The notes beneath the pieces were generated by a model that worked only from the letters and a program-made list of their open reading frames with translations, did not search any database and was not told the origin of the DNA. Below, in pieces: positions 1-11,692 of a DNA stretch of 64,000 nt. The stretch lies in contig JAHLJT010008756.1 of the NCBI GenBank assembly GCA_031308135.1, positions 66,948,026 to 67,012,025 of the forward strand, read 5' to 3'. This DNA comes from Acheta domesticus (taxonomy: Eukaryota; Arthropoda; Insecta; Orthoptera; Gryllidae). The stretch's first letter is position 1, and every line of letters starts with the position of its first letter. Both the position numbers and the translations under genes were made by a program.

Positions 1-164
1 CTTCCATAATGCAAAGTTTGCCCTAAATAAATTTTTCACACCAACTTTTGAGTGGTTTTTGCGGCTCAACCATTCGGAATATCTACATAGTTTATTTGAC
101 AAAATATGCTTAGAATTGTCTTAAGAGCTTATTTTCGAAGTTTCGACGTTTCCTCCCCGGACAC

Positions 165-165
165 C

Positions 166-251
<86 letters not shown>

Positions 252-252
252 T
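165..252. repeat. Compound (TG)n(TA)n(CA)n microsatellite
   Basis: A long run of alternating TA flanked by TG and CA dinucleotides. It lies directly beside the 3' end of the minus-strand SINE that follows. The tyrosine/isoleucine-rich open frames on both strands here are translations of this repeat. Confidence 0.95.
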
Positions 253-264
253 GCAGAGAGATAT

Positions 265-745
265 TATTTCGTGTTTCCGGGCGCGTCAACTGCACTGGTC
301 ATTAGATCCGTAAGTGTAGTGCTGTTTTTATTACGGGAGGTGGTGATCTTCTCCCACTGGGTGGTGATCCTGCGCCGACAATCAGATTGACTTGCGGGGT
401 TTTACACATCAAGGTGTCTCTCACCAGCTGGGAACTGCCCCAGCCGGAACAAGCTCTAATCTCCCGACTGCTCTCTCGACATGTAATAGCGTAGTGATTG
501 TACGAGTGTGTAAAGGGTGAGGATAGGACAAAGAAGGAAAGATCTGCCTGCGGTCGCCTGCGATCTGTGGCTCGTTTATTAAGGTACTGCTAATACATTC
601 ATCAGGTGTGTGTGAGACAGGAAACGAGGAGACAAGGGTAAAAAAGGGAAGATCTCCCGTGATCCGCTTGCTAAGGTGTTGCTTCGGAGTTTGCGTAGTG
701 TTAATTGGAGAAAAAGTACCGATCGGGGAAGTCAGTTGCTAGTAT
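265..745 (-). mobile_element. tRNA-derived SINE (family 1), rearranged copy
   Basis: The reverse complement matches the SINE family seen at 45.5, 48.9, 50.4 and 55.9 kb. Shared blocks are the 3' end (GTTGACGCGCC-like, at about 280), the CTGGGGC-like core, and the block around the GCAGTACC motif. The middle part appears twice (about 535-600 and 630-700), so the copy is partly duplicated or two copies are merged. It lies in the last intron of gene A, or downstream of the gene if its last exon has been lost. Confidence 0.75.
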
Positions 746-2136
746 TTTCCTCCAGACGGCGACTGAATTTAACTTAACTTTCTATACATTGTCGAAAATC
801 CGCCACTTTCAACACTTGAAGCTTAAGATCTCCAGCCAGAGGAAAACCACGTGAGAAAAAGCAAAGAACTGAACTTTTTTAATAATTTAAAATATCCAAA
901 CATTTTCCTTTTTGAAACTGATCTAATGGAACATTCTCAAAAAGAACATCAAATACTAATACACAATGCTTGAAATTTTTTTTGGAGTTTTTTCGTCAGG
1001 TAACTAAGACTGAATCTTATAAAGGGAGGAACTTTTATTTGCATCGTCAAACGAGCTACAGATTTAATTTGATGGGAGTACTGTCGAAATACCCCCTCGC
1101 TAATTGTGCATCTAGCAAAATGAGAGCTCTAGAAAACACGCAGAGATTACATGTACATTTTCTTTCAGAAGCAAAGAAAGGGGCCATGTCATCAGCTTGC
1201 TCAATGAATCAATAGAGACGGTGAAAATCTTGATCAAGGTGACGTTCATTGACTCTAAAGATGATTACATTAATTAAGTAGCCTATAGACGAATACAAAA
1301 TTAATGAAACAATTTATCCTTTACATTTTGCTTTTAGAGAGTGATTTTGTTTTCCATTTTACATTAATTATATAGTCTAGTTCTTTCCACTGACGAAGCC
1401 TAGCGTACCAGCCTTGATTATTCGTAATTATGGTTGGAAGGGTTAACATGTAGGGGCGTGTCGTCTACTGACGGGAGATATTCCCTCTTCAGGTATTTTT
1501 CCTCAGCCGTACCTTATGGTCTCTTTTCAGCGGCTTTGATACGATGGAGAGACCATTTGAGGCGAATAACAGAATTGGAAATGTTATAAAGCGGTTAGAT
1601 GTAGGTATTGCAATGGCTTAAAGACCTTCGTCCTAGTCACATAGTATCAAGTTATTTAATTTATTTGTGTGGTGATTACCTATTAAATAAAAAGAAAAAA
1701 GGAAAGGTTGTTAATTGTAAATGAGTGATCACTCTAAATTTAATTACTGAATAAAAATTCATTCTCACAATAAGGCATTAACATCAGTAATTCGTAGGAA
1801 TTTGCAAAGTACAAACAGCTACTAATAGGCAATTGGAACCCCTTCAAAAGAATGGAGATATTCGTTTAGTCACTATAGCGTGTGTTAATTTAATACATAA
1901 TTAAAATTCCAGCACCCATGGTGGCATTCAACAAGACATACTCATCAGTTATGCTTATCAGATCAGAGGTTTCTTCGAAATTGTTTCGAAATATGTAGAT
2001 TATTTGGGATTAAATGACACCTCCAAGAACCTTTCCAGTCTAAATAAAAATAACTGAATGTCAAGCTGAAATAATTCGTCAATATTAAGTTTGTTATTAG
2101 ACATCAAAATAATACGAAAATACGCAGAGTACTTAC
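746..2136. other. Intronic or flanking DNA of gene A without recognised features
   Basis: No coding exon is visible. The stretch from about 2050 matches the corresponding intron of gene B (about 22.4 kb). The homolog of the terminal coding exon of genes B and C was looked for here and not found. Confidence 0.6.
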
Positions 2137-2285
2137 GTTTGCATTGGGAGTTCAGTGGTCCATTTCTGAAATGGTTCATTGAACTCCGGCCGGTAGGGCA
2201 CCAGCTCGGCGAATATCGGGGTTTCTGTCTGCCCTGGACAGACCGCCATCACTTTCACTCCTGTTCGATCCACGTGGTACGGCTC
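2137..2285 (-). CDS. Gene A coding exon 5
   Basis: 149 nt encoding EPYHVDRTGVKV...PMQ plus two bases of the next codon. Acceptor TTGTGTTACAG, donor GTAAGT (2131-2136). Contains the CPGQTET cofactor-binding motif. Length and phase are identical in genes B and C. Confidence 0.93.
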
Positions 2286-5200
2286 CTGTAACACAAGAGA
2301 CCATGCCCGGATTAAGGTCGGAGAGATCGCTCCGGATAGGGTTGCCAACCATGTTCATTTAAAAGGGAGGACAATTCATCAGAAAAAAGAAAGAAAAAAT
2401 CAAATAAACGCATCAACATATTTATTTTTATAAATATTTTATTTAGGCTACCATCATCTCTTTTTTCTTCTCTCCATTTGCGATTCAAGTGAAAAGATTC
2501 GTTCACAGAATGAAGATGAAGGTGGTCTAAGCGTCTCTTTTATTTTAGTCGCTTCACAGAGACACTGTTATGCATGCGTGTGTCAGCGTTCAGAAAAATA
2601 ATATTCACGTTTTCTATTCTGAATTAAACAATAAATGTTACAAATGTTATATTGTGATTAAATAAATGACTACAAATGTTAAAAAATTGTAGGGAGAACA
2701 TTTATAATATATAGGAAAACGAGAAAACAATTAACGTCAACAGGGGACTGTCGTCCCAAATGGAGGACGGTTGGCAACCCTAGCTATGGGGCCCAAGTAG
2801 TGAGGGAGCCTCCGCATATTTCCTAAAAAAAAACACAAAAAAACGTAAAGAAAGGAAGGGAAAGGCAGTGAAAAAAGTGATGAAATGACACATATTCTCT
2901 CTTGTTTTAGAAGCGAGAAACGCTACACGACACTGAGACCTCCCAAAATCTTTTGAATTGACAACGTGCTTGAGAAAGAGGCGAGTCTACATTGACGTAG
3001 TACGCCTTGCTGCAGGCAGTCGACCTGATAGCAACTTTCCTTCCTATATGCGCTAGCGTTCGGGGTCTGTCTTCTCAGAGGTCAGAAATCGGATCGTATT
3101 ATTATAAGGGCCCGCACATGAAGACCGATCCGGAGTCCCTGGAAGGGTTAATGTGGCCCTGAAAGAGGTCCATCAAAAGAAATGCTTTCCGTCATATTCA
3201 CAGAATATGTGCGGTGAATCTGTTCCAACACATCAAGGTTTGCATCGTTCTGTAGAATAATGATTCCCATGATTACGAACGATACCTGTTTGGTTCCTTG
3301 ATCCGTCGGATCGTGGAAGCGAACATTTTCTCCAGCTTTGAGAGATATGTACCATGTGTTTTGACTCTTTTTTTTAGATCGATCGAAGTTACGGAAGACT
3401 TAACAGTGTGTAGGAACCGCCGGAGTGATGTATACGTATAGTAGAGTTCTCTAATTTGCCGTGGGGTGATACAATCAATTCTGATTGTATTATTGAAGTA
3501 AAAGTTCTATATTATTATTATAGCATTTGCTCTTGGTGTGTATGACTCATAATAACTTTCCCGTAAATTATTTTAGTACTGACGAACGAATTTTTCTAGA
3601 TATGTAGAGGGTAAGTAATGAATTAAAAGCTTGCAAAAATTGGCTAAAGTGGAAGTATAAATTAAATAGAAATTGTTTATGGGAGGAAAAACGTTCGGAT
3701 CACTACTTGAAAGGTGTTGAAATAACTAGAAATTTATATTCTACGCTGAAAAATCAGCATGTGGCGTAGTTCTGATAAACGAGATAATTACAGAAACATA
3801 CTGGTCCTTGTGATTTTAGATGTTAAGTATCAATGAACGGAGATATTGACTGGAAAGTGAACTATGGTAGGAATGGTCAGTAAGATAAAATAATGGAAAA
3901 AATGAAGAAGAGAGAGAAAGATAGTTCAGAAAAAACATGATAAGGAGGTGAAGGAAAACAAAACCTGAATGTAGAAATATTTCTTAGAGAGATGTCTCCA
4001 CCGTACGGTCACTTGGTCACGTGCTCCCCCTTGTCATGTGTACAAGTACATGTAATTGCGTGTTAAATTAAACATCGAATGAAGCAATATGAAGTAACTT
4101 ACTCATCCTATTATAATACGAATGAACTCAGATGTTTACGAAACACAAACGTGAATTACGAAGACAGAATATTCGCAAATTGGGGCCATCTGGGCAAGTC
4201 ATGTGAATCAATCATGCGTTTAATGATAAAAGCGCTCCCTGGACACAGACTCTGGAGCCGCCTCTACACTTCAAGATGAGTCAATAAGCTCTGATTGAGG
4301 ATGAAATTAATATTCTAATATGTATTAAGTTTGTTACGAAATTATAACTAAACTGTAACCTTCAATGGATTTACGTTTATATACTACAAAATACTCATAA
4401 ACGAATTGTTCAGTTTTGGCATAATTCACCTTAGTCATGAATCTAATGACGCCTTCTGTTCCATCCATTATCTTTAAAATTGCATATTTTTATGCGTTTT
4501 CATCTCTGGTTGGTTTGGGAAACCCGAAATCCTACTTTCATTGTTGCTAGAACTATCTCTTCGACAAATAAGAAAATTCAAAAAGGTTGTAGTCACCAGA
4601 ACATGAATCTCTGAGCCATTTTGCCATTCGAATATTTTGAAGTCCAATCTTTCAAACTCTCCTTATTCGAACTTATGAGAGAAAATTGAGATTTCCACTG
4701 TAGTAATCGATATATCTTGGTAGAATTTCTACACGATACATCCTGGTCTACACGAAACACCTTGGTAGAAATTATTTCCCTGTATTAATTTTACGTTTAG
4801 AAATTCAAACTATACAACTGATTGAATTAAATAAACAAAAGGGAATTTTTCCGAATTAGATTATGTGTTCGTCTAAAATGGTCACGGACGTTAATAGTGC
4901 CACTTAAAGAGATCGAATGATTCGAGAACCTTTTCGGATTTAAATAGAGAAAATGGATAGATAATACAATCTCACTGTATTTAGTTTGTATATATTTCTT
5001 GTAACCTAACTACGTATTTATTGTTACGTAAAATTTTCACGTCTTTCTAGCACATTCCTAGGACATGCTCCTTGGCAGGGAGTGCCGAACATGTCCCCTA
5101 CAAGCTCTACATTTGTAACAATTATTCTGAACCATCCTGACTATTTGTTGCAACTCCTCATATGATCAATTAGTTAAATGTTTCTCGACTACTTACCCCA

Positions 5201-8200
5201 CAAGAGCGTGTAATTCCTATCACACCCATCTTAGTTGCTGTGTAGAATGGAAAGGTTGGAGCCATATTCACAGCGGCAATAGATGAGAGGTTGACTACGG
5301 TGCCCCCGCTGCCGCCGTCCTGCTTACCCATGTACTTCCACGCCGCCAACATCCCTCTGATGGTACCTTTCTATGGAAGGGAACAAAATACCAAATGACA
5401 GCGCTACACTCAAAACGCTTTCTTAGTGTTTAATTTAATAACTAACATTTTATATTCAAGGTATGACAATGAAGTGGTGTAGCTTTATGACTTTCATATC
5501 ATAAACTTAACCAGGCATTGTCACATCATAAACCATTGCCTTGTCTATTTATTTACGAATCTATAATATTTGTCAAAACTGACTTACATAACGGAGGGAA
5601 CATATTTTCATGCCTTATTGATATTTATAATTATAACACACGTCGCAGAAATCACGTTAATCAAGTGTCAGTAGCAACAGCTCAGTACAAGAAATCTACA
5701 TACAATATATGTACGTTACTTTACAACGCATTGCCAAATGACATTAAAACAATTAAAACCATTACACAAATTTAAATTAAAAGTAAAATCTCTTCTATGC
5801 ATATCTGTTTCTATCCAATTAGAGACTATACTGATCGTCAAAAGGAAATAAAATAATGTTTAACAAAAAATGATATATAATAAACTAGTATACATTTGTA
5901 TTGTACAATTTAAAAAAACTTAATACGCCTGTAACAAGTAATGTACTTGCTCCAGGTCAATGACCCCCATCTCGTTCAGGTTTTTGTCCAGTTTCCCTGA
6001 TTCATTGAGCAAATGCTGAAATGGCTCTTTGTTTTGCTTCTGGTAAATGTTGTAGCTTCACTATGCGCACGTTTGGTTGAACAGTCCTTTTGCTTTTAGT
6101 GGTAGGAGTAGAGCTGAAGGTGTGTTACCATTTTGTTAGCAATGCAGAAAAATTACATTAGCAGTTCTTTTACTGTAGCAATTATGTTTTCTATAACGCG
6201 GGAACTAAATGTCTATTTTTTTCAAGTAATGTTGCTAATATCGCGCTTTTTCCCTTAATTCTGGATCTCAAGAAAATGTGCGCAGATAATCTCCTCTCCC
6301 ATACGTCATATACAGTTTTTACTGTTTTTTTGACCAAATAAATATCAAATAAACAGAATAAATGCAGAATCTTCGTTAGCAAATGGAACATCTGGTAGCT
6401 GAGTTCTTGTGCCGGGAATGGGACAAAATAGGGTGGTTATACGAAGGGCAACATGGATTTCGAAAATCTTTCGCTTGTGAAAGCCAAATTATTACAACAT
6501 GTCAAGATATTGCTGAAACATTAGATTCGGGAAAGAGAACAGACGCAATTGTTATAGATTTTTCAGAAGCATTTGATCTTGTTTCGCATGAAATATTACT
6601 TACGAAAATTGCTTCTACAGGAGTTGACCATCGCGTAGTAGCATGGATACGGTAATTTCTGATAAATCGTGTTCAACAAGTCCGAGTTGGATATGAACTC
6701 TCAGAGGAAACCTTAATTACGTCCGGAGTCCCCCAGGGAAGTGTTTTAGGTCCGCTGTTGTTTTTGGCATTCATTAACGACCTGCCATCGTGTATTAAGT
6801 CAGTAATGCGCTTATTTGCGGACGATTGCATAATTTATCGGCGAATAGATTCGGGTGAAGATATTTTCATACTTCAAAACGATCTAAATAGGATTTATTC
6901 CTGGACTATCATAAATAAAATGAAGATTAATGCCGTAAAAAGTAAATCGCTAAGCTTTTCTAAATCAGCAAAGAACGTTTCTCTAAATTACAACATGGGT
7001 GTCGTAGCCATTCCACAAGTATCGTGTTGTAAGTATCTGGGTGTTATATTACGCCAGGACCTGGGATGGGGGGAACACGTTACTTCTATTGCCCGAAAAG
7101 CGTGGAAGTCACTACACTTTATAATGAGAACACTTAAAAATGGGAACATGGAGAGTCGAAAAATGGGATACACATCTTTAGTTAGGCCGATACTTGAATA
7201 CGCATCAGCTGGATGGGATCCCTACAGATTAGGTCAGATTGAAGAGTTAGAAAAAATTCAAAAGAAGGCAATCAAATTTATTAATAAAGGATATTCCACT
7301 AGTTTAAATCCACCAGAACTTATAGAGTCCCTCAGTGTGCGAAGAAAAAAAGCCAGGTTGTGCTGCCTCTTCAAGGCGTACAGTCAGTCACCTGCGAAGG
7401 CAGAAATAACCAAAAGACTAGGCTCCCCTTCGAGAGTTGGGAGAAACGACCACAATTGCAAAATAAAAAGTAGAGGGCAAAGATCCGACGTAGGGAAATA
7501 TTCATATGTAAATTGTACGATTAAAAATTGGAATGAAATCCCTGCAGCAGTCGTAGAGCCTCTTCCTGGCTCTGTTGGTGTTTTCAGAAGAAGACTTAAT
7601 CAGTACATGTAGATTACGTATTATACCGCATAGCGCAGCTGAACCATAATTTCATTGATCCGTAATTCAAGTAAATTGTAATGTAGATAATGTGGTGTAT
7701 TATAGATTAAGTGTAGTGCAGTGTAGTGCCGTGCAGTGGAGGGGTAAGATACATCAATGAGTTGTATGGCATAACCGAAGAAAGATATGGTGAATGTGAA
7801 GTGAAGTGAGGTAAAGTGTAGTGAGACAGTGTGTGGGGAATAATTAGGATGTTTAAAGAACTAACTTAGGAAAAGCCACATTATGTTTCTGAATTTAAAA
7901 AAAATTGTATAATCATGTATCTACGTTTATGTATGTTTATGATTATGTACATGTATATCTTTGCATGTATACTATGTGTAACTAAGTGTTTGTTTCTTTA
8001 TGTAAATGTAGGCATGTATAATAAGTAGGTGTGTGATCGGTTGTGTGTGAACATGTGAGTGAGCATTCATGTATAAGAATGTGTATGTATGTATGTATGT
8101 GTATGTGTGTATGTATGTGTATGTATGTACGTGTAAGCATGAATGTGTATATGTACGTGCACATTTTTAAAAGTATTAATAATGTTAACGGTTGGTTTTG

Positions 8201-8375
8201 AGGGTCTCTAGAGAAATCTATTGTATTGTTCCATCCTTTGACGTAGTAGTAGTTGTAATTTATTTTATTGTGTTATATCGTAAATGGTATTTGTTAATTG
8301 CAAATGTAGATGTATTGTAAAGCTACAGACGTATGGTTACCACCTTGCAATCAGCCATTTCTAGCCTAATAAATA

Positions 8376-8409
<34 letters not shown>

Positions 8410-11192
8410 ACCATTTTGAGTGTCATGAGCGAATCAATAGTTCTGATTCTTGCAACTGATTTAAAAAAATATAAATTGAAATAATCTATCATATGTCCTC
8501 TGAAGAAAATACATTTCATATTTAATTCCGTTTTAAGAAAAATGAAAAGCAAAGCAATTCAAAAATTAATAATCGAAAGGTATGAGTTCGCAAATGTCAC
8601 TGATAATATTTTTATTTTTTTATTTTTATTTTTTATTTTTATTTTTTTATTAGTAATTATTAATCAATCTAAAATTAATTATGTATAAAATTTAGTGTAT
8701 TCTTTATAATTGCGATAATTCGTTTAAAATATAGTTTAATAGATTCTTTCTCACATACGTCAGAAAGCTTTTGTATGATAATTAGCAATTATGTTTGAAA
8801 AATGATTATTTCAATTATAAGATTTACATACCAAATTCAGATCCACTTCCTTGTCCCAAATGGAATCGTTCACAATGCCTGCATTGTTGACCACTATGGT
8901 CAGTTTCTTGAAATGACTCTTCGTTTTGACGAATGCGGCTATGAAATAGGGGAAAAAATAAATATTAATATAGCGTGTTTGAGCATTTTTAGACTTTCAA
9001 CTCTACATTTGGCTTGTCATAAATCATAATGATCGACAATACTATTGTCTTTTATAACGCCGTCTATTGAGAAAAGTTTAATTGTTTCGCCACGCCTCAT
9101 GTTTCGCACTTGCTGTTCAAAATTGGGTTAAAATCCTCCATTGATATCTTCCTTTTACTGCTTTTACTGTGACTCCAATGTCGGTTTTTTAATTGCGAGG
9201 TCAATGCAACCATGCATCTTAGTTAAAATGAGACCTCCGTATACCGAAAAAGATCAAATTCCTTAAATATCGCTTTTTATCATTCTTTTCCACTGTATTT
9301 AGCCCACTCCACTATGTCGTCATTCAAGTTTATTTTGATTCGAAGTACGTAGAGAAATCAACATTTATTCGATACGTTTTTTTATTTTTATTGACACGTG
9401 AGTTTACACGTGAGAAAATGTGAGTTGAACAAATACAACAATTTTTCGAATTTTTGTTTTGTTTTGTTTTGTTTTTTCGATATTGCACTTGATAATACGG
9501 CTCACAAGCTTAAATATTACCATTAAGTTTAAGCTTTTGGGCTGGTCTAAAAAACGCTTATTCACTCTTACACAGAAAATTATTTTACAGAAAGAACCTT
9601 TAATAATCTTCATACACCTTAACTCGTGCAAAGTAGTTGGCTCTACTAGGTTAACTAGACGGTTCGCTGGTACTATCTCTCGAGCTTGTTGATACCTCTC
9701 TGGTATTGATCGTATTTGAAGAACGGTAATGGACAATACGAAGGTCGAAGACCGCAGCTTCGTTGCCAGCACAATAAATGGGAAAGCAACAACTAAGGTT
9801 TATAGTTGTTTTTATTCAATATTTTATTTACTGTCTGGACAATCATACAGATTTTACAGAGTAGGTTTATAGTGAGGTTAGGTAGTAATGGGAAAGAATA
9901 AATGTACAATTACAAGAAGGGCCTAATGCCACTCTGAGTTTCCTCTCACTAGCCTTCGAAGCTCCCCACCAGTAGTCCGATATCTGTTTGTCACATGGTA
10001 TCTGTCATTCCTCTGCAATGTAACCTTTACTTCATAGTCATCTTGCTTTAAGTAAATATCAACTTCATCCGACTAAAAACTGAAGTATGCTTTGAAGCTG
10101 TTTCAACTTCAGACTTTATCTATCCCTTTTGTATAATGTGAAATTTTAACGGTTAAGTCGAGAAATAGACAGCTTTGGACTTAAGGCGTAACATACACGA
10201 ACTAAGAAATTACCTTCAACTTGCTCGTCGCTGCACACGTCTGTCTGCACGAAAATGCAGCGCTCTGCGCCGAACTCTGCTTGCAGACTTTTCACCACCT
10301 CCTCCCCCTTGGCGTTGATGTCGCATACTGACACCTACGAAACGCATGATCCAGAATTTACAACAATGACGGTGTACAGCTTCCCGTGGTAAAACGCAGA
10401 AAAAATTTAATTTCATTCACTGGTTGCATTTCATTCATGGATTTAAACCTGGCCAGAGTCGGGGTGGATTAGAGACGTTATTTACGTTTGGAGTGTTTCT
10501 GAAATTATACACTAAACATTAACACATTCTTTGATTCCTCAGATACGAAATATTTGCACTAAGGTAGATTTTTCACATCCAAACACAAAATACCAAAGAA
10601 TATGGATAAGAGATTGTCCTTTGTGAACACTACTCTGTGCTTTTGGCGTTTCTTCATGTAAGTAACTTTCCTCTAAGGCTGAATGCTTCTGTGGTGAAGC
10701 GTACCGTACACTGTCAGAAATTTTCGCATTTCTTTAGAGCAATATACATTAAAGTAATTATCATGAACGCACATTAAATTTAATGTAAACATTTACGTTA
10801 GAATTCAAGAGCAAAAGCTTTACTTTCACATCTGGAATGAATGAATAAATAAATAAATAAAAGAATGATGAATTATGAGAAGCGTGGGAAACAGAAGAAC
10901 CTCTAGAACGATTTAACGTACGCAATAAATTTAATATACAAATGTATTAAGTTCTTTTAATGTACAAGATTACATTGATTTTCATGTACAACGCTACATG
11001 GTTCCATGTACAATACATTAATCTTCATTAAGTTTAATGAAATTTCTGACAGTGTACCTTCGTGACGTAATAATTAATAAGTGTAGGAGTTGTTCTTACA
11101 TTTGCTCCTTCCTTCAGAAACTCCTTGCAAGTAGCAAGACCTATACCCCTGGCTCCTCCTGTCACCAGGGCCACTTCTCCTTGCAGAGACAT
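2137..11192 (-). CDS. Gene A: 15-hydroxyprostaglandin dehydrogenase [NAD(+)]-like SDR, 3' partial
   Basis: Join of the complement of 11100-11192, 10214-10334, 8832-8938, 5197-5370 and 2137-2285 (644 nt, 214 complete codons). The product is a cytosolic-type classical SDR expected to oxidise a hydroxyl group with NAD+. The family name comes from human 15-PGDH; the insect substrate is not known from sequence. Visible motifs are TGGARGIG near residue 11, Asp36 after the second strand (CDI, NAD preference), NNAG near 89, Ser137 in NLSS, Tyr150-x3-Lys154 (YTATK) and CPG near 182. All splice sites are GT-AG and phases fit gene B exactly. The terminal exon, about 45 residues in B and C, is absent from the window, so the gene either continues past the left edge or is truncated. 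No stop or frameshift is seen in the five exons. Confidence 0.9.
2339..2780. mobile_element. 442-bp MITE with TA target duplication (Tc1/mariner type)
   Basis: Perfect 12-bp terminal inverted repeats GGGTTGCCAACC (2339-2350) and GGTTGGCAACCC (2769-2780) are flanked by TA on both sides (2337-2338 and 2781-2782). The matching intron of gene B (about 22.68 kb) lacks it. No transposase coding is seen, so the element is non-autonomous. It lies in intron 4 of gene A, 53 bp from the acceptor of exon 5. Confidence 0.88.
5197..5370 (-). CDS. Gene A coding exon 4 (active site)
   Basis: 174 nt, 58 codons in phase 0, starting KGTIRGM. It carries catalytic Ser (NLSSIAA) and YTATK, with NMAPTFP between them. 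Acceptor CCATAG, donor GTAAGT at 5191-5196. Confidence 0.93.
5530..6345 (+). mobile_element. 3' fragment of a non-LTR retrotransposon (family 2)
   Basis: The plus frame from about 5525 reads like the C-terminal end of a LINE reverse transcriptase protein: YNTRRRNHV, then LYNALPNDIK and a FK-rich end, followed by a 3' UTR. A homologous piece lies at 57660-58160, including the untranslated CAATGA-CCC and TTTGCTTCTGGT blocks. The corresponding intron of gene B (about 27565) lacks it, so it was inserted in copy A or lost from B. It is heavily 5' truncated and inactive. Confidence 0.7.
6383..7612 (+). pseudogene. LINE reverse transcriptase, truncated, one in-frame stop
   Basis: Two open stretches (6383-6655 and 6758-7612) are in the same frame and separated by a TAA plus the continuous translation FLINRVQQVRVG. 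The nearly intact frame suggests a fairly young insertion. Motifs are PQGS, FADD and the thumb-like KYLGV. No endonuclease or RNase H domain is present in this truncated copy. Confidence 0.85.
7900..8165. repeat. TATG/TGTA-rich simple repeat in the LINE 3' region
   Basis: Imperfect (TGTA)n and (TG)n tracts, densest at about 8080-8140. The minus-strand threonine/histidine-rich open frame here is a translation of this repeat. Confidence 0.75.
8372..8409. repeat. (ATT)n tail of the LINE
   Basis: About a dozen ATT units following AATAAATAT. The tail ends where intron sequence shared with gene B resumes (ACCATTTTGAGTG). Confidence 0.9.
8832..8938 (-). CDS. Gene A coding exon 3
   Basis: 107 nt: two bases completing an Ala codon, then AFVKTKSHFKKL and VVNNAGIVND, ending DLNL. 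Contains NNAG and the conserved Asn of the SDR catalytic tetrad (in LNL). Acceptor TTTCATAG, donor GTATGT. Confidence 0.93.
10214..10334 (-). CDS. Gene A coding exon 2
   Basis: 121 nt starting VSVCDINAKGEEVV and ending DEQVE plus one base. Contains the Asp that binds the adenosine ribose of NAD. Acceptor TTTCGTAG, donor GTAATT (the same weak donor as in gene B). Confidence 0.93.
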
Positions 11193-11216
11193 AGCGATTT
11201 TGGAATGTGCTGGCTC
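11100..11216 (-). CDS. Gene A exon with start codon (coding 11100-11192)
   Basis: Encodes [20 protein letters not shown] through KEGAN; donor GTAAGA. The ATG at 11190-11192 follows 24 nt of 5' UTR and an acceptor TTTTATAG. The same start context is seen in genes B and C. Confidence 0.92.
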
Positions 11217-11349
11217 CTATAAAAGTAATATTATTACAGACACTACTATCTACGTGATTGAATTAATGGGTGCCATGACCACTTAATTAAATGTATCAAT
11301 TTTATTTTATATACGCATCGTAATGTGAAGAAAAATATGAATATTAACA

Positions 11350-11692
11350 ACTTAAGCGTCCAAGCCGATCCGGGTAGCCGAGATCTCTAAGACAGTTGTG
11401 CAGTGGCGGTCTTGGACGGGGGTCTTGCGAGGGTTCGTGCCCCACCTAGGGCATGGTTGTATTGTGTGTGTGTGTGTGTGAGTCGGTATGTTTGTGATTG
11501 TCCATTTGATCCTTCATCAGCATTATCATTTAACCTCATGTCCCAGGGCTAACAACCCTGGGTATAAAAACGGATGCAGCATGAAAATGCTGATCCCCCC
11601 ATAAAAGTCACTGGGCCTAACCTCGATAAATATGACTGGCCCCTAGTGGGTTACACGTTCGCGTGGTCCCGTAATGAACTATTCGCTACCAA
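11350..11692 (+). mobile_element. tRNA-Leu/Ser-like SINE (family 2)
   Basis: The head resembles a class II tRNA: GGGTAGCCGAGATCTCTAAG as an A-box region and GGGTTCGTGCCCC as a B box about 55 bp later. A (GT)n stretch and a unique body follow. The homologous site in gene B (about 33325, AGTAACATAAGAGTTC) lacks it, which marks the insertion limits. It lies in the intron between the noncoding exon and the start-codon exon of gene A. Confidence 0.75.

Larger units (their letters stand above)
6381..8408 (+). mobile_element. 5'-truncated LINE (CR1/Jockey-like) with (ATT)n tail
   Basis: This LINE copy starts inside the reverse transcriptase domain. The frame reads HGFRKSFACESQ, IDFSEAFDLVSH, then one in-frame TAA at 6653-6655, then SGVPQGSVLGPLLF, the catalytic FADD motif (near 6820), KYLGVIL and a C-terminal region ending RRRLNQYM at 7612. 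A 3' UTR of about 790 bp ends in (ATT)n. The matching site in gene B (about 27600) is empty. The stop codon and missing endonuclease make it inactive. Clade assignment is tentative. Confidence 0.88.

Noticed and set aside
106..390. 94-codon plus frame and 61-codon minus frame with poly(Y/I) and poly(H/T)
   Set aside because: Translation of the (TG)(TA)(CA) microsatellite and SINE end.
9404..9772. 122-codon minus frame in intron 2 of gene A
   Set aside because: The homologous intron of gene B shows the frame is not kept; no domain.
11037..11222. Plus frames opposite the start-codon exons of genes A and B (also 33024-33239)
   Set aside because: Shadow frames of the SDR exon on the other strand.
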